Of a stretch of DNA of 64,000 nt, positions 26,392-34,895 are shown piece after piece. Source of the stretch: Lentimicrobiaceae bacterium. Its GTDB lineage: Bacteria > Bacteroidota > Bacteroidia > Bacteroidales > JALOCA01. The notes under the pieces are model-generated. The model saw only the letters and a program-made list of their open reading frames with translations, had not been told where the DNA came from and ran no database searches. Position 1 is the stretch's first letter; every line of letters starts with the position of its first letter. Position numbers and translations under genes: made by a program. The stretch spans positions 22,833 to 86,832 of the forward strand of contig JALOCA010000011.1 of the NCBI GenBank assembly GCA_023227965.1, given 5' to 3'.

Positions 26392-27882
26392 TTACTTTCT
26401 TTTATAATACCTGAATGTATGGTTGTTCCATACCATTTCATATTTTTTGGTATTGTTGCAAATGTAATATATCAGAGAGTCGTCGCTAAGTTTGGAGTGT
26501 ATGAGAACATATTTCACATTTTTCAATCTGAACACGCTGTCAATTTCTTTTGCCGGCTGCCCCGGGCGGTTCGACAAAGCCGGATGACCGGTAAAAAGTG
26601 GCAGAACCCGTGGCTTTACGAAAGCTATTACCGCACTGTCGGGAGTGTGAAACCTTAGGTAGCGCAATGCTTCAACCGATTCTTTGCTCATGGGTCCATC
26701 GGGAATTTCGTTTTGTTTTCCTATAATTTCGATCCCGGGATAAACATACGAAGCCAAAACGATAAGTCCGAGTGCCATTGCAAGTTTCTTCCTTTGCAAA
26801 GGGAAATTCAACTTAACGGCATCAACTCCTTCTGCCGCATAAATCAATAAAAAGGCTGCAACCGGCAAAAGGTAACGAAAGCCGGTAGTATGCGAAGGAA
26901 ACAGCAATAAAACCACAAAGTAAAACATCACAAACCAGTCGCCCGCCCCATGAGCTTTTTTGCGACGATTGATTATTCCGAACAACAATGCACAAAAAAT
27001 CAAAGCATGAATGCCAAGAGGCAGCACCCACATAATTCCGCTTTCGAAATTGAAAAACAATTGAAAAGCATAAAAATAAAAACCTACACCTTCCAAAATT
27101 ACCTTTGGCAAACCAGGCAGATTAAGTATGGCTATGTAGCCCGTTAAGCCGTCGCCAGGCAAACGGAAAACAATCACATTAAGAATTATATGAAGCATAA
27201 TGGCTACTGCCGAAACTATAAAGGGTTTTTGGACTGCAGGGAATAGCTTTAATTTCGTGTTTTCGGCTTTTGTAGTCTTCAACGCCTTGATATAACTATC
27301 GAAAAGCAAGGCTGCAAGAGCAATAATTCCTACTGTTTTTATTAAAATTGCAAATCCAAAAATCGTCCCTGTAAGAACTGTCTGCCATGTTTTTTTACTT
27401 TTTCCATACATAAGCCAGGCAAGGAACAGAAAAAACACAAAGGGGATGTCGGCCATCACCTCCATTTTAAAATTCAGCATCCAGGGATTGTAAACAAGAA
27501 TCAAAGTTAGCAGCAACGAATTCGGGTAAGAAAATCTCTTACTGAAAAAAATAAAGAACGTCAGCGCAAGCAAAACGAGAAAAGATGTTGTAAGATAGTT
27601 GAAGACGATATAATCAATACCAAAAACAGCATAAACGGGGGCAATGATCAAAGGGAACCCAATGGGATAAGCCGGAGGAGCATGCTGACGATAAGTTTCG
27701 TTGTAGATGTAACCGGTTTGCGATTGAGGAATGCCTTCCACGATATTTTTTGCCTGGATGATGTACTGGGCAAAATCGTCGCCCCAGTCGTGGCTGGAAT
27801 GTATATTAATGAAAAAAAGCGGAATTAAAAGTAAAAACAATGCAACATGCCATGTAAAAACACGGGGAGATTTAATTGCCAT
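26392..27882 (-). CDS. GT-C membrane glycosyltransferase (PMT/family 39-like)
   Basis: 496 residues, about ten membrane helices. The first periplasmic loop carries acidic residues in HDWGDDFAQY (31-40, D32/D35/D36) and APPAYPIGFP (68-77), the layout of GT-C enzymes that use polyprenyl-phosphate sugars. The C-terminal soluble part (about 400-496) contains HTPDSAVIAFVKPRVLPLF. It may glycosylate a lipid or protein at the periplasmic face; donor and acceptor are unknown. It is last gene of lipA-lipB-GT, 8 bp after lipB. Its nearest functional match in the window is the GT39 protein at 31462-33033. Confidence 0.78.
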   Translation of the reverse strand: MAIKSPRVFTWHVALFLLLIPLFFINIHSSHDWGDDFAQYIIQAKNIVEGIPQSQTGYIYNETYRQHAPPAYPIGFPLIIAPVYAVFGIDYIVFNYLTTSFLVLLALTFFIFFSKRFSYPNSLLLTLILVYNPWMLNFKMEVMADIPFVFFLFLAWLMYGKSKKTWQTVLTGTIFGFAILIKTVGIIALAALLFDSYIKALKTTKAENTKLKLFPAVQKPFIVSAVAIMLHIILNVIVFRLPGDGLTGYIAILNLPGLPKVILEGVGFYFYAFQLFFNFESGIMWVLPLGIHALIFCALLFGIINRRKKAHGAGDWFVMFYFVVLLLFPSHTTGFRYLLPVAAFLLIYAAEGVDAVKLNFPLQRKKLAMALGLIVLASYVYPGIEIIGKQNEIPDGPMSKESVEALRYLRFHTPDSAVIAFVKPRVLPLFTGHPALSNRPGQPAKEIDSVFRLKNVKYVLIHSKLSDDSLIYYICNNTKKYEMVWNNHTFRYYKRK

Positions 27883-27890
27883 AAGAATTT

Positions 27891-28577
27891 TTATTGGGTT
27901 TCAAAAGTGAGAAGAATCTGCTTCCTGAGCAAATCTTTTACGTAGCTCATATCATATTTCTTCCCTGTTTCCTTTTCAATGGAAGTTACTTTTTTATCTA
28001 TAAAACCACAGGGATTGATAAAATTGAAGTAATTCAGATCTGTATTCACGTTCAGAGCAAAGCCGTGCATTGTAACCCCACGGCTTACCCTTACGCCAAT
28101 AGCACAGATTTTACGGGTAAGATGCGGTTTAGCGGTATCAAGCCACACGCCGGTGGCACCTGCGAAACGTTCTGCCGTAACGTCAAGTTTTTCAAGAGTA
28201 AGGATAATGGCTTCCTCTATCAGAAAAATATACTTTTTCACACCAAGCGAAAACTGTTCCAGGTCGAAAATAGGATAACCAACCAATTGCCCTGGACCAT
28301 GATAGGTAATGTCGCCTCCGCGATTAGTACGGAAAAAGGTAGCGTTTACTGCCTGCATCTGTATGTAACTGATAAGCAAATTATCCTCAGAACCACTTTT
28401 CCCTAAGGTATATACATGCGGATGTTCGCAGAACAGCAGATAATTTAAAGCTTCTATTTCCGGGATATCTTTCCCGGTTTTTCGTTTAATCACTTCCTGC
28501 AGAAGTTTTTCCTGGTAATCCCAGGCTTCCCTGTATTCCATGATTCCTAAATCATGATAAATAACAGACTTTTTCAT
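27891..28577 (-). CDS. lipB: Octanoyl-[ACP]:protein octanoyltransferase
   Basis: 228 residues. It moves the octanoyl group from acyl carrier protein to the lipoyl domains of 2-oxoacid dehydrogenases and glycine cleavage H protein. Motifs: RGGDITYHGPGQ (86-97), the catalytic lysine K156 in TRKICAIGVRVSRG, and the acyl-accepting cysteine C190 in NPCGFIDKKVTS. It abuts lipA with no gap, so both steps of lipoate assembly are made together. Confidence 0.96.
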   Translation of the reverse strand: MKKSVIYHDLGIMEYREAWDYQEKLLQEVIKRKTGKDIPEIEALNYLLFCEHPHVYTLGKSGSEDNLLISYIQMQAVNATFFRTNRGGDITYHGPGQLVGYPIFDLEQFSLGVKKYIFLIEEAIILTLEKLDVTAERFAGATGVWLDTAKPHLTRKICAIGVRVSRGVTMHGFALNVNTDLNYFNFINPCGFIDKKVTSIEKETGKKYDMSYVKDLLRKQILLTFETQ

Positions 28578-29435
28578 CTATAAATGATTTTCGGCATGAT
28601 ACGACGAACGAACAAACGGACCACTTTCCACAAAACGGAATCCTTTGGCAAGTCCTGCCTTACGGTATTTCTCAAATACGTCCGGGTGAATGTATTCCGC
28701 AACAGCAATATTTCGAAGTGTAGGCCGCAGGTATTGTCCGAGGGTAAAAATGCCGCAACCCGTATCCAGCAGGTCGTTCATGGTTTCCAAAACTTCTTCT
28801 TCCGTTTCACCCAAGCCAAGCATTATCCCTGATTTGGCAGTTACTCCTTCCTGGCTGATGTATTGAAGAACAGCAAGACTACGACGGTATTGCGCACGGT
28901 TTCTTATCACGGGAGTAAGCCTTTCTACTGTTTCCAGGTTATGCGAAAGAATTTCCGGACGGGAATCTATCACTATTTGAAGTGCTTCTTCATCACCGTT
29001 AAAATCGGGAATCAGGGCTTCAATGGTCGTTTGTGGGTTCAATTTTTTTACTTTCCGGATGGTTTCTGCCCAAAGAGCGGCTCCGCCATCGGAAAGGTCA
29101 TCGCGGGTAACGGAAGTAAGTACGCAATGTTTCAATTGCATCAGTTTTACCGTCTCTGCCACCCTTGCCGGTTCGCCGGAATCGGGAGGCATTGGTTTCC
29201 CATGGTCAACAGCACAAAAATGGCAGTTGCGGGTGCAGGTATTGCCCAGTATCATCAGCGTAGCAGTACCTTTTTCCCAGCATTCGGCCTGGTTGGGGCA
29301 GTTGCCACTTTTGCAAATGGTATGCAGACGGTTTTCGCTTACTGCATGGCTGACATTCAGAAAATTTTCACCTTTCGGTAGCTTGATCTTCAGCCAGGCA
29401 GGTTTGCGGATGGGTTTTTCGTTTTCGGGATTCAT
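28578..29435 (-). CDS. lipA: Lipoyl synthase
   Basis: 285 residues, radical-SAM enzyme that inserts two sulphurs into protein-bound octanoyl groups. Auxiliary cluster cysteines C41, C46 and C52 (CKSGNCPNQAEC), radical-SAM CxxxCxxC at C67, C71 and C74 (CTRNCHFC), and the C-terminal RSSYHAE serine motif (SGPFVRSSYHAE, about 270-281). Complete. It is first in the operon lipA-lipB-GT and divergent from lysS. Confidence 0.97.
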   Translation of the reverse strand: MNPENEKPIRKPAWLKIKLPKGENFLNVSHAVSENRLHTICKSGNCPNQAECWEKGTATLMILGNTCTRNCHFCAVDHGKPMPPDSGEPARVAETVKLMQLKHCVLTSVTRDDLSDGGAALWAETIRKVKKLNPQTTIEALIPDFNGDEEALQIVIDSRPEILSHNLETVERLTPVIRNRAQYRRSLAVLQYISQEGVTAKSGIMLGLGETEEEVLETMNDLLDTGCGIFTLGQYLRPTLRNIAVAEYIHPDVFEKYRKAGLAKGFRFVESGPFVRSSYHAENHL

Positions 29436-29524
29436 CTTTTCAAATTCTCGGGCAAAAGTACCAACAATTCTATCAGCATTAAAACTGCCTTAGATTCACC
29501 ATTATCGTATAACTTTATAATTTT

Positions 29525-29532
29525 TATCTTTG
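29525..29532 (+). promoter_or_regulatory. -7 element (TATCTTTG) of lysS
   Basis: Exact TAnnTTTG match 15 bp before the lysS start; the leader would be very short. Confidence 0.5.
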
Positions 29533-29546
29533 CAAAAATTTTAATG

Positions 29547-31274
29547 ATGAGTTTAGAACTGAGTGAACAGGAAGTTATCCGCCGCAATGCGCTTACAGAA
29601 TTGGAAAATCTTGGCATCAATCCCTACCCTGCCGAGAAATTTGATGTTAATGTGAATACGAAAGAAATATTAGAAAATTTTCCTAAAGATAATACTCTTT
29701 ACCAGGATGTAAGCATAGCCGGACGCATCATGAGCCGACGGATAATGGGTGCAGCTTCTTTTGCCGAAATCCAGGATGCCGAAGGTCGTATCCAGCTTTA
29801 TTTCAAAAGGGATGACCTTTGCACCGGAGAAGACAAGACTCTGTACAACACTGTTTTTAAACGTCTGTCCGACATTGGCGATATAGTTGGTGTTAGCGGC
29901 TTCGTTTTCGTTACTCAGATGGGTGAAATCACCATTCACGTAAAAGAATTTAAACTTCTGAGCAAATCGCTTAGGGTTTTACCAGTGGTAAAGGAAAAAG
30001 ACGAAGTGGTATATGATGCCTTTACCGATGCCGAAATGCGTTACCGTCAGCGTTATGTTGACCTGATAGTAAATCCACAGGTAAGGGAAATCTTTGTAAA
30101 AAGAACCAAATTGGTAAATTCCATGCGGCAGTTTCTGAACACTAAAAACTACCTCGAGGTGGAAACGCCAATTCTCCAGCCATTGTACGGTGGTGCTGCC
30201 GCACGCCCTTTTAAAACCCATCACAACTCGCTTGATATTACTCTTTACCTGCGAATAGCAAATGAATTATACCTGAAACGCCTCATCGTGGGCGGTTACG
30301 ATGGCGTTTTTGAATTCTCAAAAGACTTCCGCAACGAAGGAATGGACCGCTTCCATAATCCTGAATTTACACAGATGGAACTTTACGTAGCCTACAAAGA
30401 CTACGAATGGATGATGAATCTGGTGGAAGAAATGGTGGAAAAGATAGCATTCGACCTGCATGGGACAACAAAGGTAATGGTAGGCGAAAATATCATTGAT
30501 TTCAAACGTCCCTGGAAACGTGCTACCATGTTCGAAATCATTCAACAATTTACCGGGATAGATATTTCGGAGATGAATGAAGAACAATTGGTGGAAACAG
30601 CCAAAAAGCTCGGCATAGAAGTGGATGCAAGCATGGGTAAAGGCAAGCTGATAGATGAAATTTTCGGTGAAACCTGCGAACCCAAGCTGATTCAGCCTAT
30701 TTTTATCACCGATTATCCGGTGGAAATGTCGCCCCTGGCAAAGAAACACCGCAGCAAACCAGGTTTGGTGGAACGTTTCGAAGCCATTTGTAATGGCAAG
30801 GAACTTTGCAACGCCTTTTCCGAACTGAACGACCCCATTGACCAGCGCAAACGTTTCGAGGCACAATTAGAACTTGGCAAACGTGGCGACGACGAAAGCA
30901 TGATACTCGACGAAGACTTCCTCCGTGCGCTGGAATATGGCATGCCTCCCACAGCAGGTCTCGGCATCGGCATTGACCGCCTCACCATGATCATGACCAA
31001 CTCGCCATCCATCCAGGATGTGCTTTTCTTCCCGCAGATGCGCCCCGAAGTAGCTTCTTCTGCTCCGGTGAATGATGATGCCCAGTTTGAAACCTTAGGT
31101 ATTCCTGCCGAATGGATTCCTGTATTTCATAAGGCTGGCATCAGTAATATTGATTCTCTGAAAAAAGCCAATTCCAACAAGCTGCTGAACGACCTTGGTG
31201 GCTTACGCAAAAAAATGAAACTCGACATCCCTACGATAAAACTGGATGATATTAAACGGTGGGTAGAAGGGTGA
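29547..31274 (+). CDS. lysS: Lysyl-tRNA synthetase, class II, with C-terminal extension
   Basis: 575 residues from MSLELSEQEVIRRN; a second ATG directly upstream (29544) is equally possible. N-terminal anticodon-binding OB fold (about 55-150; SIAGRIMSRRIMG), then the class II core: motif 2 FRNEGMDRFHNPEFTQME (about 265-282) and motif 3 GLGIGIDRLTM (about 472). After the core (about 500) is an extra 75-residue tail with a helix-hairpin-like segment (HKAGISNIDSLKKANSNKLL), a Bacteroidota addition of unknown role. It is expressed from its own promoter, divergent from lipA. Confidence 0.96.
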   Translation: MSLELSEQEVIRRNALTELENLGINPYPAEKFDVNVNTKEILENFPKDNTLYQDVSIAGRIMSRRIMGAASFAEIQDAEGRIQLYFKRDDLCTGEDKTLYNTVFKRLSDIGDIVGVSGFVFVTQMGEITIHVKEFKLLSKSLRVLPVVKEKDEVVYDAFTDAEMRYRQRYVDLIVNPQVREIFVKRTKLVNSMRQFLNTKNYLEVETPILQPLYGGAAARPFKTHHNSLDITLYLRIANELYLKRLIVGGYDGVFEFSKDFRNEGMDRFHNPEFTQMELYVAYKDYEWMMNLVEEMVEKIAFDLHGTTKVMVGENIIDFKRPWKRATMFEIIQQFTGIDISEMNEEQLVETAKKLGIEVDASMGKGKLIDEIFGETCEPKLIQPIFITDYPVEMSPLAKKHRSKPGLVERFEAICNGKELCNAFSELNDPIDQRKRFEAQLELGKRGDDESMILDEDFLRALEYGMPPTAGLGIGIDRLTMIMTNSPSIQDVLFFPQMRPEVASSAPVNDDAQFETLGIPAEWIPVFHKAGISNIDSLKKANSNKLLNDLGGLRKKMKLDIPTIKLDDIKRWVEG

Positions 31275-31392
31275 TTTGGAAATTCATTGGTGGCATTCCT
31301 TTTTAGAAGTAAACGCATTTCTTTTTAAGGCAAAACAGACTTGCCAACCATTGAAGCCTGCAAAGAAAGTGGGAGGTTTTTGAAAAATATTA

Positions 31393-31429
31393 AATATCCT
31401 TTCTATGGATATTAAAACCCTGACGGGTT
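31393..31429. terminator. Two small hairpins between lysS and a convergent gene
   Basis: AATATCC-(7)-GGATATT followed by AACCC-TGAC-GGGTT. Neither has a clear T-run; they may end transcripts from both sides. The rest of the 187-bp gap shows no gene. Confidence 0.35.
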
Positions 31430-31461
31430 AATAGTAAAACATGTTTTATCCCGGACTCAGG

Positions 31462-33033
31462 TTATTCAATTGCAGAAGGCAAACTCTTCAGTTTTTTCAT
31501 CCTGTAAACGAAAGCATTCATCGCCGATTTACCGCACCTGGTGATTGTAAGAGTATCGGGAGGCAGAATGGTGTCGAAACAGTCGCCGTAAAGTGGTAAC
31601 GGATCTTTAAAATCATGGCTAAGGGTGATAAAGTAAGCATCTGTTCCGGCGGCAGGTATTCCACGAAGGTGGTTAATCCAATAATATTTATGAATACGTT
31701 CCAGGGTGCCAACAGCATACAGCTTTATGCCAAGGGGCTGTGCAACGTAATAATCGAGATTGGCAGCCGGGAACCAGCGGTAGGAAATTATCACCGGCTT
31801 GTGCATTTTCCCGTTTAGTTTATCCTGATTGATGATAGGTTCCACTTTTTCTTTTAACTGTTTCCAACCGTACATGTCGAGAGTGAGGTCGTCTTCTCCC
31901 ATTTTTTGAGGGTTTCCGGTATGGCGCGTATCCAGATTTATCCAGCCGTAATTGATTTCTGTCCAACTGGCAGTTAAAGCAGTTCCCAGTAGTAAAAGTG
32001 AAATAATAATTTCTTTCGGAAAAAGGATTGATTTTTGTTTTTTGGAAGAGTTTTCAGCAAAAAAGGCTGCCGCCAGTAACATCAAACTCAAATAGGCGGG
32101 ACCTGTCCAGTGGGGTAGAGTACTACGGAAAAGTGCAAGAAACAGGAAAGTGCCAATGAGTGGTAAACTGCTGAAAAGAAGTAATTTTTGATAGGTTGCT
32201 TGTACAAACTTCTTTTTTCGGATAAGTGCAACAAGCATCAGCAGGATAAGGATAAAGTTAACGGGATTGTTGTATAAAATTTCGCCAAAAAGTTCTGTAA
32301 AAAAATAATCCAACCGCAATCCTTTTCCAAAAAATCCGACTCTTTCGCTTTGGTAAGTAAAACTGATGAAGTTGTTCCCGATATTCCAGAGGAGTACCGG
32401 GGAAAAAATCAGGAGGGAAAGCAGGTGGGCTAAGTAAAATGAAGGGACTTTTAACCATTTCCGGTTATCGAAAATTACCATTGCCCAGATTGCAAGCCAT
32501 AAAAATGCCGAAGTGTATTTGGAAATCATTGCCAGCCCGGCAACGATTCCAAACAGAAGAAAAAACTTTGTTTTTCGGGAGCTAACTTCGTTTCCCGTGA
32601 ATATTTCTGCCATGCAAAACAATCCCAACAACCAGAAAAACACCTGCGGAGTGTCGGGAAGGATAAAAATGCCGGTAATCACAAAACAATATACCGAAGC
32701 GTTGTACAACAGGGCAGCGTACCATCCGGTGAGTTCATTTTTTATCTTTTTCCCGATTAAAAAAATAAGCCAGGTGTTTACCGCACCCATCACCACTGAC
32801 GATAGGCGGATAAAAAATTCGCTGTGGAAAGAAAGGTTTAGCGAGAACAGTTGGATGAACCAACCCACCATAGGAGGATGATCAAAATGACTCCAGTCGG
32901 GATAAAGCGCATAAGTCCAGTAGTACACCTCATCGTTGTTGAACTCGATGGTGGCGGCAACAAATCCTCTTACCAAAAGCGAAAGAAAGATCAGCCATAA
33001 AAGTGGTCGGGTAAACTTAACGGGTGTTCGCAA
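31462..33033 (-). CDS. Glycosyltransferase family 39-like membrane protein
   Basis: 523 residues with about eleven membrane helices. The first loop holds the acidic pair D34-E35 in EFNNDEVYYWTYAL and DHPPMVGWFI (51-60), matching ArnT/PMT-type GT-C enzymes that transfer sugars or aminosugars from polyprenyl phosphate to lipid A or proteins. A soluble C-terminal domain (about 375-523) follows. It lies 19 bp after the PHP-domain gene and is probably cotranscribed with it. Substrate unknown. Confidence 0.83.
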   Translation of the reverse strand: MRTPVKFTRPLLWLIFLSLLVRGFVAATIEFNNDEVYYWTYALYPDWSHFDHPPMVGWFIQLFSLNLSFHSEFFIRLSSVVMGAVNTWLIFLIGKKIKNELTGWYAALLYNASVYCFVITGIFILPDTPQVFFWLLGLFCMAEIFTGNEVSSRKTKFFLLFGIVAGLAMISKYTSAFLWLAIWAMVIFDNRKWLKVPSFYLAHLLSLLIFSPVLLWNIGNNFISFTYQSERVGFFGKGLRLDYFFTELFGEILYNNPVNFILILLMLVALIRKKKFVQATYQKLLLFSSLPLIGTFLFLALFRSTLPHWTGPAYLSLMLLAAAFFAENSSKKQKSILFPKEIIISLLLLGTALTASWTEINYGWINLDTRHTGNPQKMGEDDLTLDMYGWKQLKEKVEPIINQDKLNGKMHKPVIISYRWFPAANLDYYVAQPLGIKLYAVGTLERIHKYYWINHLRGIPAAGTDAYFITLSHDFKDPLPLYGDCFDTILPPDTLTITRCGKSAMNAFVYRMKKLKSLPSAIE

Positions 33034-33052
33034 TGGGGAATTTTTTACAAAA

Positions 33053-34249
33053 TTACCTTCTTTTTCGAATGATATAATACACTACATAAATTAACAGGAC
33101 GGCAATTCCCATCCGGAGTATCCAGGTGCTGAAAAAATTTATTGTTGTGGCCTGCATTTGCGGAGGTTTGTTTTCGTTGTTGCGCACGATGGGATTCAGG
33201 TACATCGTTCTGCCATCCTTAAAACTTATTTCGGTACGGATATAAGTATCGGAAGGAATAATCAGGCACGATGCTTTGTTTTGTTTATTGACTTCCAGCT
33301 TTACCTTACCGTTTTGCCCGATAAAACGGAATTTTGCTGCCGTATCGCTCACCGCTACAACAAAAGTATCGTTTCTTACCGTAGCTTTCAGCAGGCGTGG
33401 AACGATCTTCATCCAGGCAATTTTTTGTTCCCAGGAGATATTTTGTGGTTTTCCGTCATCTATCCCATAGGTTCTTCCTGCTTTTATTGCATCAAGCACA
33501 TCCTGTTGCTTTGCGGAAGGCGCATTTACGAAAGTGTAACGGCGAGCGATCTTAGGTGGTAAGGTTACATCGTGGGCATCGTCGTCGGCAAGCAGGGGAG
33601 CATAATGTCCGGTGGAAAGTGCTACATCCCAATGTTCGGTAGAGTTACGGTAATGATTCAGTACTTCTATACCATCGTAGCCGGTAAGGTAGCGGAAATC
33701 CTTTGGCGAAAAGCCGCGGCTGAACTTAGGATGGGCAACAAACACCAACTGATTATGTTTTTTCAGTGTTTTAATTAGGTATTGTTTCTGGTTGATGTTT
33801 TGGAATATCGGGAAATCTACCCAGCTCACTTTATCGCTGCCCAGGCACAACTGGTGAATCTTCTGCAGCCCGTAGCCATGTTCGTAAACGGGGATATAGC
33901 ATTCATTGTCTTTGCCAAAAGTGTTTATTTTCTGGTAGTCCGAAATATTGATCACATCGTAGCCAAGCTGATGGTAACGATTGTAAATATCCTTGCTGTT
34001 GTTTTTACTGCCATCGGTAAGTCCGAACCATGCGTTGGAATGCACATGGAAGTTACATCTGAGCCAATGCGCCGAATCTGCTTCCTGGTATGGATTATAA
34101 ATAACCTGTCCTGAAAATGGTTGGGGCTGCGGAAATTTATAAACCGGGCTCAGCAGGTATTGCGCCAATAGAAGATATAGAATTATGCAAGGCAATAACC
34201 ATAATAAGCGGATCATTATTTTTATAACATATCTTAATGGCTTTCTCAT
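33053..34249 (-). CDS. Membrane-anchored PHP-type phosphoesterase
   Basis: 398 residues. An N-terminal helix (about 13-33) and a C-terminal helix (about 373-392) flank a periplasmic PHP domain. Metal-binding pattern: HVH at 68-70 in CNFHVHSNAW, aspartate in INISDYQK (about 104), VAHPKFSRG (about 171) and LADDDAHD (about 216-223). PHP enzymes hydrolyse phosphoesters, including phosphorylated sugars and nucleotides; the substrate here is unknown. Being beside a GT39-type transferase suggests a role in envelope glycan or phospholipid-linked sugar processing; this is inference. Confidence 0.78.
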   Translation of the reverse strand: MRKPLRYVIKIMIRLLWLLPCIILYLLLAQYLLSPVYKFPQPQPFSGQVIYNPYQEADSAHWLRCNFHVHSNAWFGLTDGSKNNSKDIYNRYHQLGYDVINISDYQKINTFGKDNECYIPVYEHGYGLQKIHQLCLGSDKVSWVDFPIFQNINQKQYLIKTLKKHNQLVFVAHPKFSRGFSPKDFRYLTGYDGIEVLNHYRNSTEHWDVALSTGHYAPLLADDDAHDVTLPPKIARRYTFVNAPSAKQQDVLDAIKAGRTYGIDDGKPQNISWEQKIAWMKIVPRLLKATVRNDTFVVAVSDTAAKFRFIGQNGKVKLEVNKQNKASCLIIPSDTYIRTEISFKDGRTMYLNPIVRNNENKPPQMQATTINFFSTWILRMGIAVLLIYVVYYIIRKRR

Positions 34250-34542
34250 CGGGTATAAATATTCAGAATTGACATTCTTTATCTATTAAAAGGGTAAAAT
34301 TATAAAGAAAAACCAGAGCATTAAGATTTTTTATCATTTGGCAGTGTTTCCGACAAAAATATTATTTTTAAAAAATTGCCTGGTAAAGAATGAAATTTTT
34401 TAATAACAGTTAAAACAAAATACCGTTTTCAAAAAAAAATTATAAGAAATGTAAAAAAATAATGGTTTCCTTGCATAAATAAAAAACAAGCTGTAAATTT
34501 CGAGCGGAAATATTTGAATTTATTTAAATAAAAAACAAAATT

Positions 34543-34619
34543 ATGACATTAGAAGAAAACCCCACGATACCTATAAAAATGTGTTAAGGGAATGGGGATT
34601 TCGGAAAGAAAAATACTAA
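34543..34619 (+). pseudogene. Mini-ORF interrupted by a one-base frameshift
   Basis: ATG at 34543 reads MTLEENP, then drifts to a stop; with one extra C in the CCCC run (34559-34562) it reads MTLEENPHDTYKNVLREWGF and on to RKEKY, then TAA at 34617-34619, 25 residues. A weak -7-like AATATTTG lies 27 bp upstream. It could be a decayed small gene, a live one with a sequencing error, or chance. No homology is claimed. Confidence 0.35.
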
Positions 34620-34625
34620 AAATCA

Positions 34626-34694
34626 TAACCACTTAGGTGCAAAGAGAACAAAGAAAAATATATCCTTAGTGCTTTTTAGTGGGCTTAGTAGTTA
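34626..34694. repeat. Imperfect inverted repeat, TAACCACTTAGG ... CTTAGTAGTTA
   Basis: TAACCACTTAGG at the left and GCTTAGTAGTTA at the right pair at 9 of 12 positions, with AAAG-rich and TTAGTG-rich DNA between. The wording resembles the 'AACCACTAAG...CTTAGTGGTTA' dispersed intergenic element recalled from many Bacteroidota genomes. Confidence 0.45.
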
Positions 34695-34742
34695 AAGAAA
34701 ACAATAATTTAAAAACCCTTTGTAACTTCCTTTTTAAAACAC

Positions 34743-34786
34743 ACCGGTGGAGTCCAATTTAAAAATAAGGTTTCGCCGGTTTTTTA
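34743..34786 (+). terminator. Orphan intrinsic terminator
   Basis: ACCGGTG (34743-34749) pairs with CGCCGGT (34774-34780), 7 bp with one G-T wobble, directly followed by TTTTTT. No intact plus-strand gene lies upstream, only the broken mini-ORF. Confidence 0.55.
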
Positions 34787-34848
34787 TAATACTAAAAACA
34801 GTAAACATCCGTTTTCAGTATTAGTATTCATATTATTTTGTTTCAGTA

Positions 34849-34876
34849 TTTGTTTCCTCCATTTTTTTTATCTTTG
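34849..34876 (+). promoter_or_regulatory. Promoter of the RND adaptor gene
   Basis: TTTG, 16 bp, then exact TATCTTTG; 19 bp before the ATG at 34896. Confidence 0.5.
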
Positions 34877-34895
34877 GAAAAATTTTTACCATACC

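Larger units (their letters stand above)
34250..34895. other. 646-bp intergenic region with mini-gene and repeats
   Basis: Between the PHP gene and the RND adaptor. It holds a broken 25-codon frame (34543-34619), an imperfect inverted repeat (34626-34694), an orphan plus-strand terminator (34743-34786) and the promoter of the RND adaptor. 34250-34500 is very AT-rich without visible features apart from a weak minus-strand -7 motif TAATTTTA at 34295-34302 for the PHP gene. Confidence 0.55.

Noticed and set aside
28863..29381. 172-codon plus-strand frame
   Set aside because: Antisense to lipA, whose cysteine motifs are intact.
30318..30866. 182-codon minus-strand frame
   Set aside because: Antisense to lysS core motifs.
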